A stretch of DNA of 64,000 nt, from contig NW_019775180.1 of NCBI RefSeq assembly GCF_001039355.2, positions 40,228 through 104,227 on the forward strand, read 5' to 3'. The translations under genes and the position numbers were made by a program. This stretch comes from Lingula anatina (taxonomy: Eukaryota; Brachiopoda; Lingulata; Lingulida; Lingulidae). Positions 47,813 through 61,800 of this stretch are shown piece by piece. Numbering within the stretch: the first letter of the stretch is position 1; each line of letters begins with the position of its first letter. The notes below the pieces were generated by a model. That model was not told where the DNA came from, made no database searches, and saw nothing but the letters and a program-made list of their open reading frames with translations.

Positions 47813-50800
47813 TTAGTTCTCATACTGGAAGTAGTTTAATCCTTGACTTTGCAAACTAAAAAGTCTCTTCTCTACAGCCTCTTTATCTGCAAAACAGACA
47901 AACTGTATGTGTATGTATGTCATTTCTTGTTGTTTAAAAGATAAATAAGCACGTTTTTAGGTCTGAGAATATTTTCCTATGACTTAAATAAAATTTCTAT
48001 CTATGAATTCCATATAAACATTACACTGAAAAAATTGATGTGCATTTTTTTTTTTTTTTTTGCCGTCTATGATTCTAACTTACATTTATTCAGCATGTCT
48101 TTGTCTTTGTTGTGTTGTGCCTGATGTGCCAAGGCATGTAGCAAGATCTGAGCATTCTTGTACATCCTGAAACACTGCAATAAAAACAAATTGCTACATT
48201 TTAAAGCAAATCAAGTATAAAGTTGTACTACAAAATTGTAGTCAGACCAAGCTATATCTACAGTTTTAGCGACACCTGAGTGATGCTCTCAAGTATTTCT
48301 GTTGTCATACAGATATGTTTTATTCTGATTTAACATATATTTAAAAAATGGCATTTTCTTGAACAAAACCAAAGCTGTTAAGTAGTTATTTTTTACCTCT
48401 TGTGGGTTTCCAAACAGTTCATCCAGAGCTGCAGTCTGACACTGAAATGAATATTATTTCCAACATTATTTCCCCAAGTGAAGAAAAACAGTTTCAGGTC
48501 TCTTTCATCAACAGCAAAACTGATGTAATAGGCATTAATTTTGATAAAGTAAAATACATCCTCGAGTAATTAATTTTAAATTTAAATATCAAATCGAATT
48601 TTCCAACTACTAAAAGAAACAATTGCTTACCATTTCTATTGCATAATTGTAGATGAGCTTGTCTGCAGTAGTAGAGAAGGATTTTAACTCATTATCATTG
48701 ATATTACAGCTTTTTAACTGCTTGGAAATTCCCATGCACCTATGGTAATGGTTGTTCATTTCCTTAAGGACTAAAAACCACAAAAACCTTTCATTAGTTT
48801 TTTCACAGTAAGCTTTTCAAGTCAAATTTTAATTAAACCAAATATGAACTTAAATGAGAATTTTTAAACATACAGTTTTTCTAACAAAAACCTGTGTCAA
48901 TATAATCTAATTCAATACACGATACCCAATACTTCACCAAGTTAATGTTCTTCATGTGCATTTTGAAAAGAAAAACTTACTGTTTTTCACTGTGTTTGAG
49001 GGCATGAGCTTCCCAGCCTTGATTTCCTCTTTAGCAAGTTGAAGAGAAGCAGACAGGAGTTGCAATGCCTTCACATGTAGCACAAGTTGTTCCATGCGCC
49101 TAATAAATACCGACATTTGAACAATGAATTTGTACAATGTAAGTAACCTTAATCAAGTGAGCCAATGTGAACACATACATTAAGCAAATGCTTCTCACAT
49201 CTATATCATATATTTCTAGCATCTTTCATTCACTGATAGTTCAAGTTCTTAACATTCTAATAATGCATTTAAAACTGTAAGACTTGGTCAGTGAATGGGG
49301 AAAATGACATCTGGCTGTTTGTGATGCCTAACATTCATGCTAAAAACTGACACTTGTTAAGACCAACAGATGTAGATGAAATTGTCATAAGTTAAGCAAT
49401 GTTTTATGAACTACTAAAAGAAAACAGAAATGATTTAAAAATCAAAACACAGCCAACAGTCTATTCTATGCAGAATTTTCTATAAAAGTCGACACTTTTT
49501 ATTTAAGTGAAATATATATTGATGTGTACCTTTGACTTTCACTGAGAAACTTGACCTGCTCAGAGCCTCCATCTCTCCTTCCCTGTGGGCTAATAGACTG
49601 AGTCAGTGGTGTGCTTCTCTTCTGAGCCAGCTCAATAATGGTCTCCACCAGAGCCAATACAAATGTCAGCTTAGCAACAGTTTCATTATGCTCACTCTGA
49701 AAATAGTTTACAAGAGTTGCTTGAATTAATAACCCCACAACTCTAACGTGTGCACAATTTAAAACCTCATATCTTCTGGAATTACAATTTTCAGTATCTC
49801 ATCATTCATTAATATGAAATTTACCAAATAACATTCATCACTGTTTGATTTAATCACAGCACATTTATATAGTATATTAATGGTGAAAAGACTTAAACCT
49901 TACACTAAAATTGGGAAAAAAAAAGAAAAAGAGAAAAAAAACTCACATCCATAAGAGTTTCTTCTGCCAACTCTGGTGCCTCAAACAGGATGGGTCCCTC
50001 CATATTAGGTGGGGACTGAGCATAGGGCAGGGAGTTTGGTGGTGATGACCCAGACCTCTCTCTTCCTGTAGAATCCTGTCTCTCCCTTGTAAAGGAGTCT
50101 CTTTTTTGGAAACTATCCCTCCGTTCTCGCTGGCCTGACTCTGACTGGTTTCTCTCCCTATATGGCACAACTGAATTTGCAGATGGGATCTGATTTGACA
50201 AACCTGTAACAAGTTGTAAAAAAACATTAAAGATCTTTTTTAAAATATTTTGGAAACCCTGAAACATATTTATGTCTTAATTTTGTAACATAATATAAAG
50301 ATATAATATGAAAACATTTCATGCTATATTTATCACCTTCATATGTAATAAAAACTCTTACCTCTAGTGGTCTGTCCAAAGGCTGCTTTCATCAACTGCT
50401 CCCCAATCCTGGTAGGTGCTAGATGGCCTCCACTTGTGGTTCTCTGCAAATTAGATGGTTCTGTCTGGGAAGGTGCCAACCCAGTAGTGTCCAAACGTCT
50501 TGGCCAAGTAGCTGTAAACAAATAACCTACTGATTACTTAGCTACAGAAGATGCCATGCATTTCTTACTGTTAAATACTTAGAAGGAGTCAGGCTGAAAC
50601 TTGCTGCCAATCTGCTGCTACTTTTCAGTGAAAAAGATGTACTGATATAAATCAAGGACAAATCAAGCTCGACTTCTAGCTATTGTGAGCAGGTTTTCAA
50701 TTGTATTCAATTTACCACCATCTTCACATATAAACAATTATTTATTGTACTGAGAATGTTGGTTATAACAAGAACATGTTGTTACCAAAAGAAAAAAGCT

Positions 50801-53800
50801 CACCATATGGATCATAAGCTGCCCCTGCCACAGTGGTCATGGCCTGTACTCCCTCTGGTACTGTTCTAGTTCTGGCTAGTGCCACCACATCACGCCCCCC
50901 TGCAGGATAATTAGTGACAGTGAATCTCTGAGCTACACTCATTACAGATGGCTTAGGGAGAGAAGCTGGCCCACTGAATGGTGAACTGTTACTTTGAGCA
51001 CCTGCAAACCAACACAATACAGCCACCTCACCATACAAAGTAAAATACTACACAAACTGAGAAAGAAACCAAGAAAATATTAGAACCAAAATATCTCTAA
51101 TGCAAAAATTCACTTTGTATGCATCTAAACAAAACCAAAACAAAAATGCACAGCAGAACAGCATAATAACTGCAATACAGTTGGTCAACATATTTCCAAT
51201 CAACTACCAAACTGTGAATAAAATCATTGTGTTTTGCATATACTTATCACCAATGAAAGTTTTTTCTAACATAAAACATAAACTCAATTCACACTAGTAT
51301 GAGAGCTTGCCTGATTTTCTCAAAGGTGAACCATTTGGAGGTGTGGCAGTGTTGGGTCTTCCGGGAGAAACTTCAATGCTGTTTCTTCTTATGTTCTTTG
51401 ATGGTGGAGTTCCAATGTGGAATTGGACTAAAAAATATATAACAAAGTACAATTTATCTTAATGTAGAACTAGAAAAGTAGAGCCACTCTTATTAAGATG
51501 ACCAGCTAAAAAACATATTATAATGTTAAACTACAAGCATCTTGGTGTGATTACATTTTTGATGTAACAAGGTCAAACAAACAAACAAACAAACAAAAAA
51601 AAAAAGTATGCTAAAGCTTAAAAAAAAACCCTTAAAAAGTCTTAAAATCCAACTAACCTGATGGCGGTGATACTGATCTAATATCAGGAAAGGAGCCAAC
51701 AGACACCATTCTATCTGAAGCAATTCTTGGAATCGGAACTGCCTGCGATGCTAGTTCTCTCTGCAGATCCAAATAAAATAGAGTTCATACTGTGGCATCA
51801 GATACATTTTATAAACATTAGGTTTAAAAAATTGAAATATACTGAATCAGCATTTTGTACAAACTGCAAAAAAACTGTGATCACAGTACACTTTAATTAA
51901 AAAATTTGAAATTTCTAATATGAAAACCCATGTTTAAGTTCTATTCTGGTCCAAGAATATACAGTGTACTAACATTTGCACCGTAAACTCTCATCCACAA
52001 CTGATTTGCCACTTACCTGTGGTGACATTACATGGGTACCAGCCTCCTTGGTTCTGGGTTCCTTGGGGCTTGAAGGAGAATTCTTCTGAATTCTCTGATA
52101 TGCTTCAACTTGGGTTGGCACTGGTATGGGCTGACTGGGAGGAGAGGTCTGCTTGATGACAGGAAGGGAAGTGGGCCGAGTGGGGCTGGTCTGGTCTTGT
52201 GGACTTGGGGATCCAGCATTGCCTTTCCTGAAGGATGCAGCCTCCGTTGTTGTATCCACCCTGACCACCCTCTGAGCTGATGGTTGGCTGCTAGTAACAG
52301 ACATATAACAAGTCTGATTTTATTGTGTTCCTTTCAAATAATAGTCTGATATCACATGTGTGTGCATACAAATCATTGCTTTTGAAGAAATACAAGGTCA
52401 ACTTAAAAGTGCCAAAATTGTTAATTACATTTTATATATCAAGCTAAAGTTTAACAAATACTGAAAAATATTTGGTTATATGAAATATTCATAAACAATC
52501 TCTATGCCTTAGATGTTCTCACCTATCTTTTCTTCCATGTTTTGGGGATTCTTTACTTCTACCAGAACTAGCACTGCCTTCTGATTCCCCACCTAAGTTG
52601 TTAGGGACAAGGACAAAGTCCTGCAAATATACCATGGGATCCACGTATAAGAAGAAGGAGAAAACAACAACAACAACAACAACAAATACAACAGTGCCAA
52701 ACACTGTAATTAATAACATATTCAAATACTTTGAAGTAGAGTAATACTATTAACAAAACACAAAAACATGTTGTGAAATAAACAGTCACATTTGTCATTA
52801 TCATAATCCTTCTGTTTAAACACATCTTTAATCTTTATAGTACATTAATCCCATTATGGCCATATGCTCTTTCTTTGAATATACTCTTTATAGATTAATA
52901 TGGTTGGCTATTAATACTTCATATTCTTCATGATATACGAACATTCCACTTACTTCAGCTGGGCTCCCTGACTTTGAATCCACCTTAACAAAGTCTGCTC
53001 CTTCTTGTGGTGATTCGCTCACATCTTCCTGTTTCTGGACCCTCTGCACATCTGTGTTCTACAATAGACATTAAATAAATTGTAATCCCATTACAAGCTG
53101 TCATATTTATTTTAAAGACATTTTTACTTGATGTAACAAGAGAGACAATAACATCAAAGTAATTCACTCAAACTACTTGTATTTATAAATACTTAAATCG
53201 CCAAGCATTTCTTTACGTGCGTGTGTACGTGCATGTGTGTACTTACTACCGGAGAGTAAGGCACATTCCCTGAGAGAGGGGAAGATGACACAGTCTTCAG
53301 GGTTGGTGAGTCGGAAGGATGCCTAGCTCTCTGCTGTGGGACTGGGACTGGTGATGCTGCAGAGAAATAATGGCAATCACTTAAAAGCTTGAAATGTTAC
53401 ACTTTTTCTAAAATTTTACATTATCAAGGTTTACCACTTTCATACATTCAACATTTATATAATTCCTGACACAAAACTAGGTAACACTCATAATTTTTAA
53501 ATCTTCCTTTTTCAAGTATTAAAGACAAAGCTATTTGGCAAATTTATTAATTTATGCTGTTTGGATTTATTTATACTTTATACTTATTAAGAGTAATGAC
53601 CTTAGTCCTCTGAAGCAAATGTGATCTTAATCTGTGTAACATATTATGAATGTGTTAGAGACAATTATTATTTTGTACTATATCATTGAATGCTATAGTA
53701 TACCATAATAATTTTTCTCGCCACCTCAATTCAGAATGTTTATTTAAAGTGGAAGTTGTCTCTAAATATTAGCTAAATCCTTTGCAATATTCTCACAACA

Positions 53801-56800
53801 TCTCTATTCCAAAATGTTTGATAATGTGGAAATACAGCAAGACATTAAGAAGCTGAGATAAATATAATGCTACCCAGAACATTCAGTAATTTAACCAAAT
53901 TTAGATACATTTGATGCAAGCAGGAAGTTGTAACTTATTATCCGATTTTGAAATCAGCAAGCTTCAGCAACCATAATGACCTCCTATGTTGATAATAGTC
54001 TACATGGATACTTACATGCTTTAGCAGGGCATACAAATGGATGACTAAAGAATTCATCTGTAAAAAAGAGATACAATTTCCATTCAAATGTACGTTACAA
54101 GCAAATGAAAACTGCTTTATATGCTTCTGAAAAACTTTTTTTTTCTGAAACAGCATGGTGTCATGTAGCCAATTGTGTTTGATACAATGCACATCGAATC
54201 AAACTTAATATTAAAGTAATAAAAACAGCAATAACCTAACCTAAATACCATGTAAACAACCTACCAAAATCTATTCTGTCCTTGGCATTTCTTTTCAACA
54301 ATTTCATCAGCAGATCTCTCAGCTCTTTTGATGTCCCTGATGGAATACTGCAATATGTGCAGATGAAATAATATATACATGTCAAAAACTAGATAAGAAA
54401 TGTACAGCCACTAAGGGTTATATATAATTTGTGCTCAATTCAATTACAGTACCTTAAATCACTGATGCCACACCAACAGTATAAAGATAAAAATATGAAA
54501 TGTAAAATCAGTAAATATCATGGCAAAGAACTTAAATACATCTTTATATCCTATGCCTGAATAACAAGGCTGCATGTCAGTCAGCCATTACTATGCAGAT
54601 TTCCATGCTGCCAAAGCTTAGCAGCCCTTTCATGCATCAATAACCACAGAAGTACCTTAATAACTGTGGCAGGTTACTTTTGCCAACACCACCCATTTTT
54701 ATGGCTACCTAACAATCTGCATTGGCTGACCTTCAAATGTGCACAAATTTCTGACATGCTTTACCCCTTTTGGTATATTTATCATAGTATATCATCTGCA
54801 CAAGTAAATGTATCAAAGGGGTACATGAAAAAGTTATAATAACAAAAAAAAATTGTTTAATCATGTCTGCACTTTACCAGCCATATTTGTGTCCAACTTT
54901 GTTATCTTTCCTATTAAATGATACATCTAAATTCAAAAGCAATTTTAATTTTCCTTTTTTCTTTATTAACATCAACTTACTTTGGGGCCAAGTTTGCATT
55001 CTTTTCATAGAAAGCTTTCAGTTGTTGTGGTGTCTGTGCCTGGAAGGGTGCCTTGCCAGTCAGGCACTGGAATACAATGGTCCCAATACTCCATAGGTCT
55101 GCCTTAGCATCATACTGTACAGACATGATCACTTCTGGAGCCTGCAATAAAACACATTCTTGAGCTCAAGTTGACAGTTTGTCAATAATCATGGTACATG
55201 ATACTGAATACAGTAGGTATACTAGTTGTAATAACACTACTTTCACTTGCAGGAGGTTAAATCTTAAATATAAAACTTCAGTTCCACTAGGCTTACCATG
55301 TACATTGGTGATCCACAAAGAGTAGCAGCCATTACACCATCATTGAGAAAGCGAGCAAAACCAAAATCAGCTGAAAGAAAGGAAATTGTAAGACTATATT
55401 ATGTCCATCTTAAAAGGCTTTCATCAATCAGTATATTTCATCAAAATAGCTGTTCATTGCAGCAAAAATTATTTGCAGATGTGATTTTGTATCACGCTCA
55501 AATTTTGTCTGATAAAAAAATAATCACACATCACTTCAAATTCTGAAGTATTTGTAAATCATGAGAAACATTAATGTGATTGAACAATTCCTAACTTTAT
55601 TGATTTCCTTTATGAGGTCAGAATTGTGATGCAGAAGATGAGTCACTACACCAACACTTGCATCAAATTTATAAATTACATAACAAAAACATATTTTATA
55701 GCATTAAAAGGTATTCTGCGTTGTTGTCAGTAAAACAATATAAAAATTATTTTTATCAGTAAGCATGCCTTAAATTTCTGAATATATTTTTAGACTTTAC
55801 CTTAAATACCACCTCATGCAGAATGAATTCAAGGATGATGAATCAATGTGTTACTTCAGCAGTAATACTACCATAAAACAAACAGCAGAACAAAGTGTCC
55901 ATTCATTGATTTACAGGCTCAAAGTCTGTTATAAGCTCTGAACTCTCTTTTCTGAGACAATCAATACACTATCTGTAGCCTGGCTACTGTGGTATGTGTT
56001 CTTATAGAACCCACTTGGTAATAAGAGTATTACTGCTACACAAGTGAATGTACCATATAGATACTGCAGGATGATTCAACATCAACTTGAAATCCAGTTT
56101 TTTAATCCCGGTTTTCCTTTGAGTAACAAGATTTTATATGAAAGAATTGATAAAGACACTAGAAAAACATGGTATATCAAAAGCTCAGTTCAACACAATG
56201 TAAGAGTGCAAACCTATAAACACAAGGTCTTCCTGACCAGGTACACCTAAAAATTTTGTTATGTCTGATATATGTCCTTTACCAGAGGCCAGCTGGATGA
56301 TTACATTTTCTTTTCTTTCTTTCTTTTTGTTTTTTGTATGTGGGGTGGTTGGTTGGGATTTCTCACTGGGCAGTACAGAAATAAACACAGAATAAGCCAG
56401 AGCAATATTTGTGAATAATGAAAAAAAGAAATATATGTGGCCTTGGTAGAGGGAAGATCTGACGGGCCTCTTAACATAATGACATATATCTGTATTGAGT
56501 GCCTATGAAGATTACTGGTACCTGGAAAACTACTGACCTACATATTAGCTCAGATATTGTATAAGCTAAGCAACTCAACATATTGAGCAGGAACATCAAG
56601 TTAGGTTCATTACCCATCAATCTAAAAACATACTGAATCATGCCACATTAAGGTTTGTGGTTTAGTGCGAGACATATCCCAGGAGCTTCCATCATTGTGT
56701 ACTATTTGAAATACCATTCAAATGTGTCCTCTTTGTACCCTCTTGCTCATAAATTATCATTTTATCATTTTTGAAATCTTTGTAAAGGCTATGACAAATT

Positions 56801-57744
56801 GGGGTTGTTTGAGGTTAGTTCTAGAAGCAAAACTTGTTTTTCAATGTGTTGCGTGTTAAAATTACTTGTTTAAGACATTTTCTTCCAGCAGACTAAGCAG
56901 ACTAATATTATAATCTGGTGATGAGATTAAAATTATTTAATAACATCCTTTATTTCTCTGCTTGCACAAAGGCTTATAATCAATAAGAAAATGAGAAATA
57001 AAACACTGCTAGTAACTTAAATACCCTATCTCAGTGGTAACAGAAAACAATTTTTAACTTTTTTTATTATTATTATTTAATGAGTTTACAGGGCTGGAGT
57101 ATTTGTGCTAACTTTCTTCAAATAAATGTAAATTGTCCATTTTCATCTCATACAGATACTTAGCCCAAAGTATTCAAACTCTAAGGGGCCAAACATAAGA
57201 TTTAAGCAAAAAATTTTTTTTTTCTACGTCCTTGATGATTTTCAAGGGCTTAACTAACAAATGATACTGAAATGAAATATGCATAATGACCATTTTGTCC
57301 TTTCTATAAGACCTGCTACTACAAATTACTATAAATACATACCTATCTTAAGTTGAAGATCAGATGGCTGTGGGTTTGGAGACTGTCCTGAGTGTGTCAG
57401 TAGGATATTTTGGGGCTTTAAATCTCTATGGACAATACCCTTGCCATTGAGAGCTCTCATAGCACCTGCAATCTGACGCAAGAATCCTGATATGGTGTCC
57501 TCACTAAGAGTGCCTTTGGCTGAAAAAAAAAAAATAAATAAAGCCAAACAGTAAAACTGTCTTCCACTTATCATGTTTACACTGAAAGTGCACGGCGCCG
57601 GCATCGGCGACGACAGACGCAGGTGATGGCAATATGTACAGACACATCTGTGTCTGTACATAAAAAAACACTCCAATCATACATGGTATCTACAACTGAT
57701 TTTATCTGCTTCCAGAACAAAACAGAATAACTACTTGTTCATTT

Positions 57745-57776
<32 letters not shown>

Positions 57777-60700
57777 TTTGGAGTAAGGGGACGTTATTAC
57801 AAGATTATGATTTATAGAGAAGTGAGAAGAAAGCCCACTTGTGATAAATGACTGAACAGAACTTTTTAACAGATAGAGAAACAAAAAGATTATGTGCAAT
57901 ATGACACATTGCTTGTCACATTGTGCTATAATTAGGTTATCAGTATCTGAAGGCCCATCATTTCTTCCTTTGTTGTACAGTATGCCTACCTTGAAGGTAA
58001 TCTGCCAGATCTCCTCCATTGCAGTACTGAAAGTGATAGAAATGCAATGTAAAACACATGTGTAAACATGACTTCAGTTTCACTTAATCAAATGGTGTAA
58101 GACTATGTCTGGGATTGTTATTTTTAGAACAGGGACCATAAAAACCTTGTTAACTTGAAAAGAAAAACACATATACCTACATCTAAATATATCTTCACAT
58201 CTTAAGGCAATAATTAAGTATCTGAACTAAAGCAGTTTATCTAGAGAAAAGGTGTGCTTCAATGTGGATCCTTTGTTCCTATATCGGGGTTTTATAGTTC
58301 TAGTAATTACTTAATATTAATTAGGCAGACAGAAATTGATCTTTTTCACATGCCATGAAGTACAATGTTGTACCACACCATACTATATGATAACATGGGG
58401 CAAACCAGAAAGTGATATATTCTTAGAGGTCATGAATTTCCAGTAATAGAATTTTCCATCATTCAGTGTGATACAACCACAATTTAACATTGCTGGAAAA
58501 CATCTATAATGCCACTAAGAAGAACTCACCTCCATGACAAGATAAACATGATGTGTGGTTTCCTGAAAGATAATAAGTGGAAATGAGGTAGTTTGCATCT
58601 CAATATCTCTGTCCCATTGAAACACTGGTTAGAAAATATAAGAGCATTTCACAATGCACAAAAAAAAGAAAGAAAGAAAGAAACGATGACCAAATTTAAC
58701 TACCTAAGAAACATTATCCTTTTAATAGATATAGTATATGCAGCTTTTATATGGTGAGACTTAACCTTTAAACTTTGTAAAACAAATAAATTTGTATGAT
58801 TTAATTTCCTTTATTCAACTGATTTTAGAAAACTTACAACAAGGCAGTTAATTGATAATCTTGTATATATTTGAAATTCAATATCACATTTAAAATCAGC
58901 TAAGATTTTAATTTCAACTATTAACACACAGACATATAAAGACATTCGTACTTCATTATTCATCAGACACTGGTTACTTTCTTTGTCCCATTCTGTTAGG
59001 TGATAATGTCTATTGCATGACCTCCATATAACATACTGATCTATAGCACTGTAGATTTACTTGAAAGCAAACATTTAATCAATCAGTTTGAATGGAGAGA
59101 TCCTTATTGAATTAACCCACATGACAGGCAAAAAGCATGCCACCAGCATGCACACTCTATACTGCAGAGCGCTATCTAGCCATGCAGATCCAACCTGGAA
59201 ATCATCCAACTTTCACATAGGTCAGGTGAGAGATCTGGCACAATTCAGTTCAATCCAATATCACTTAGGTTATATATATTTTCCCATAAAATACACAAGG
59301 ACTGTTTATCATCAAAAGATTTTTAGATTCCGATTGAGGTTCAACAAACTAGTTTTTTAACCTTTTCTCACACTTAATAGCATACAATAGTCCAACGAGG
59401 TCACTGCACTTGCATGCATTCCACATCTGGTGTCAACCAATCAGCTGCAAAGTTCAGCAAAATATCACGTGATGTAAACAAAAAAAGCTGGCCAACAAAT
59501 AGGGCACCCAAATAGACATGACGCACTTCTCTGAACTACGCAATCCCACTGCAATGGCTTTAATTTTCTTAACAAAGGATAACAATAACCTTCTTAGATT
59601 TACTGGTATTTCATCAGCTTTGGCTCAAGGTGGGTTGATCACACTCACTGACGTCACAATAGATTGTCATCAATTATGGGATTTGAGTGTAAATCACCGT
59701 AAAAATATCCTGTTTCTACAAAGTGGGAAGCCAATTTATGGCTCAACATCCATCATAAATGTGATAATCATTCAATGTTATTCTAAAATTACTAAGGTTT
59801 AACAAATGAAGTTTTAATGAAACTTTCTTTTAAGCATGGAAATAAAAAGCTACTAGTACTAAATTGAATAAACACAGCTTTAATCCTAGTGACAAAATAT
59901 TTCGTATGAATATGCCAGTAGAACTTTTTATTTATGTTGCTTTTGATACTGCTTATATACTTTTGTACTGAAAGAAGGAAAACTTCAGTGGAAGATAAGA
60001 GATATTTAGAAAAGGCAGATATATTGTAATCCTCCTATCTCATATCTGACACTGTACTTAGGACAATCAACAACTCAAATAGTCCACCTCACTGTGATTG
60101 AGCTAAAAATAGATCAAGCATCACAAAATCACAATTTTAGACCTTATTAATACAGGTAGTCAACAACCATGACATTTTATTTGCAAAGTGTGTGGCAAAC
60201 TTCCAGATACTTTAACCAAGCCAAGCCCTTTGGGTTAAAACTGGTCCAGAAGGACACAAGATATCACAAAAACAGGATGAAGAAAAAAGTTATTACTATC
60301 TTGACCAATAATTATACATGACCCATTTTAGCAAAGGTGCTAATCACAGAAAAAATCACACCTTTAGTTCTTATCCTTTATTAAGAGTCCTATCAAAAGT
60401 AATGGGTGAAGCTTTGGGACCATTCACATGGAAAGTCTATTTTCTAAAAATCTATTTTCTATTCGCGGTATCTTGTGATCACGGTCTGTGCCCTGAATAT
60501 CCCGCGGCGTAATTACTGGCAGCGTGAGCCAGTTATTCCCTGCACTGCCAGTAATTTCGCTGTGGGATATTCAGGGCACAGACCGTGATCACAAGATAAC
60601 GCGAATAGAAAATAGATTTTTAGAAAATACTTTCCATGTGAATGGTCCCTTAGTGTAATAATGCTAATAATAAGTGTTGATCAATGCATCTGTATGATTC

Positions 60701-61800
60701 TCAAGAGTATTTAAGAGTTGTCATGTGCAACATAATTTTGAGACTATTCAAGCAAAGGACATAACAACTGTATTTTTCAGTGTAAACTTAGTTGTGACTG
60801 ATAAGCTTTGTCGAGTTTCATAATTTACAACCCCCCCCTCTTTATGAACTTTGTTCTACTTAACAAAGCATGATAGGTTGGCATGAAGGATATTAAAGCT
60901 GGCGATTGTCCATGGTGATAACAGGCTTGCAGGTAGCATGAAATTCACGTGTTAACACTCTATTGATGATATTGATATTAACACTGTGTTAACTTAATGC
61001 ACTGGCACAGCTAGTATATTTCAGAAACATTAATTAACAGGAGTGCAAACAAATGGATATCTTTATTTTTCAAAAAAATTTATTTTTTAACTTTACCTTG
61101 CAGTCCAATAAGGCCACTACATTTTCATGGTGCAGATCTGACAGCTCCTACAAAATACAAAAGTAAGAAATAGTATTTGCTTTCAATAAAAACTTTACAA
61201 TTTCACATATTAAATACGAATGAAAATGGCCTCTTGCTGTCTAATAATACATACATACATGCATATGACAAATGTTCTTGTGAGTATATTTCTATTAAAG
61301 GCCTTTTGTTAACAAATACTGGTTATAAAAACTAACCTTTAATATCTTGATCTCTTTGCTGAGGAGATTCTGTGATTTTGCTAGGTTCTTCTTGGTGATG
61401 CTCTTAATGGCAACTGGGTCATGTGTCTGGAATTTATTAAGTTGGGTACATGGAAGTGATATACAGTTTTAATGAGCCTATATTTATTAGCTGCCAAACT
61501 ATTAAAACATAGTTCATAAAATTAGCTGCCAAGCCATAACATAGAAACACAAATATATTTCAATAGCCAGGTTTATTTCATGTTGTTTATTGAAAATTCT
61601 TTTGTACGTGATGTTTCGTAGCGCATTCATGGGTGGACGTGTCTGGGCTGACATTGCTGCAGAATAGTGAGTGACTGTGCAGAATCGATTTTCTGACGTA
61701 TTTTACTTACCACTTTGTGACGCCCTTTAAAAACCACTGCAAAAGCGCCATGGCCGATGAGGTCTCGCTTGTTGTACTCAAAATCACCTATGCTCTCCAT
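47813..61800 (-). CDS. ULK1/2: ULK1/ULK2 (Atg1/UNC-51) autophagy-initiating kinase, 25 exons
   Basis: Ser/Thr kinase that starts autophagosome formation with ATG13, FIP200 and ATG101. Exons (5' to 3'): 61800-61711, 61426-61337, 61147-61097, 58562-58530, 58026-57990, 57519-57343, 55370-55297, 55141-54981, 54347-54265, 54057-54016, 53356-53247, 53058-52954, 52620-52523, 52290-52017, 51760-51658, 51427-51311, 51001-50804, 50511-50362, 50203-49947, 49696-49530, 49099-48981, 48770-48631, 48441-48397, 48174-48084, 47886-47813, giving 961 aa. The kinase domain opens [16 protein letters not shown], with Lys38 (VAIK), HRDLKPQN (Asp133), DFGFAR (Asp161) and [11 protein letters not shown]. An LC3-interacting motif FVLV is at 353-356. 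[14 protein letters not shown] and LMKAAFG are conserved islands in the Ser/Pro-rich middle. The C-terminal EAT/MIT-type helical region begins at [12 protein letters not shown]. One intron (after 51311) uses a GC donor. Confidence 0.95.
57585..57662. repeat. dispersed TGTACAGACACAGATGTG...GTGCACTTTC repeat (copy 2, inverted)
   Basis: Reverse complement of the 44255-44345 repeat, slightly shorter in the GCC-rich core, in ULK intron 5 just upstream of exon 6. Confidence 0.8.
60416..60649. mobile_element. 234-bp palindromic MITE in ULK intron 3
   Basis: The ends GGGACCATTCACATGGAAAG and CTTTCCATGTGAATGGTCCC are exact inverted repeats. Arms of about 100 bp continue through CGGTATCTTGTGATCACGGT and CTGAATATCCC with few mismatches around a short centre. 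Non-coding. Confidence 0.9.
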
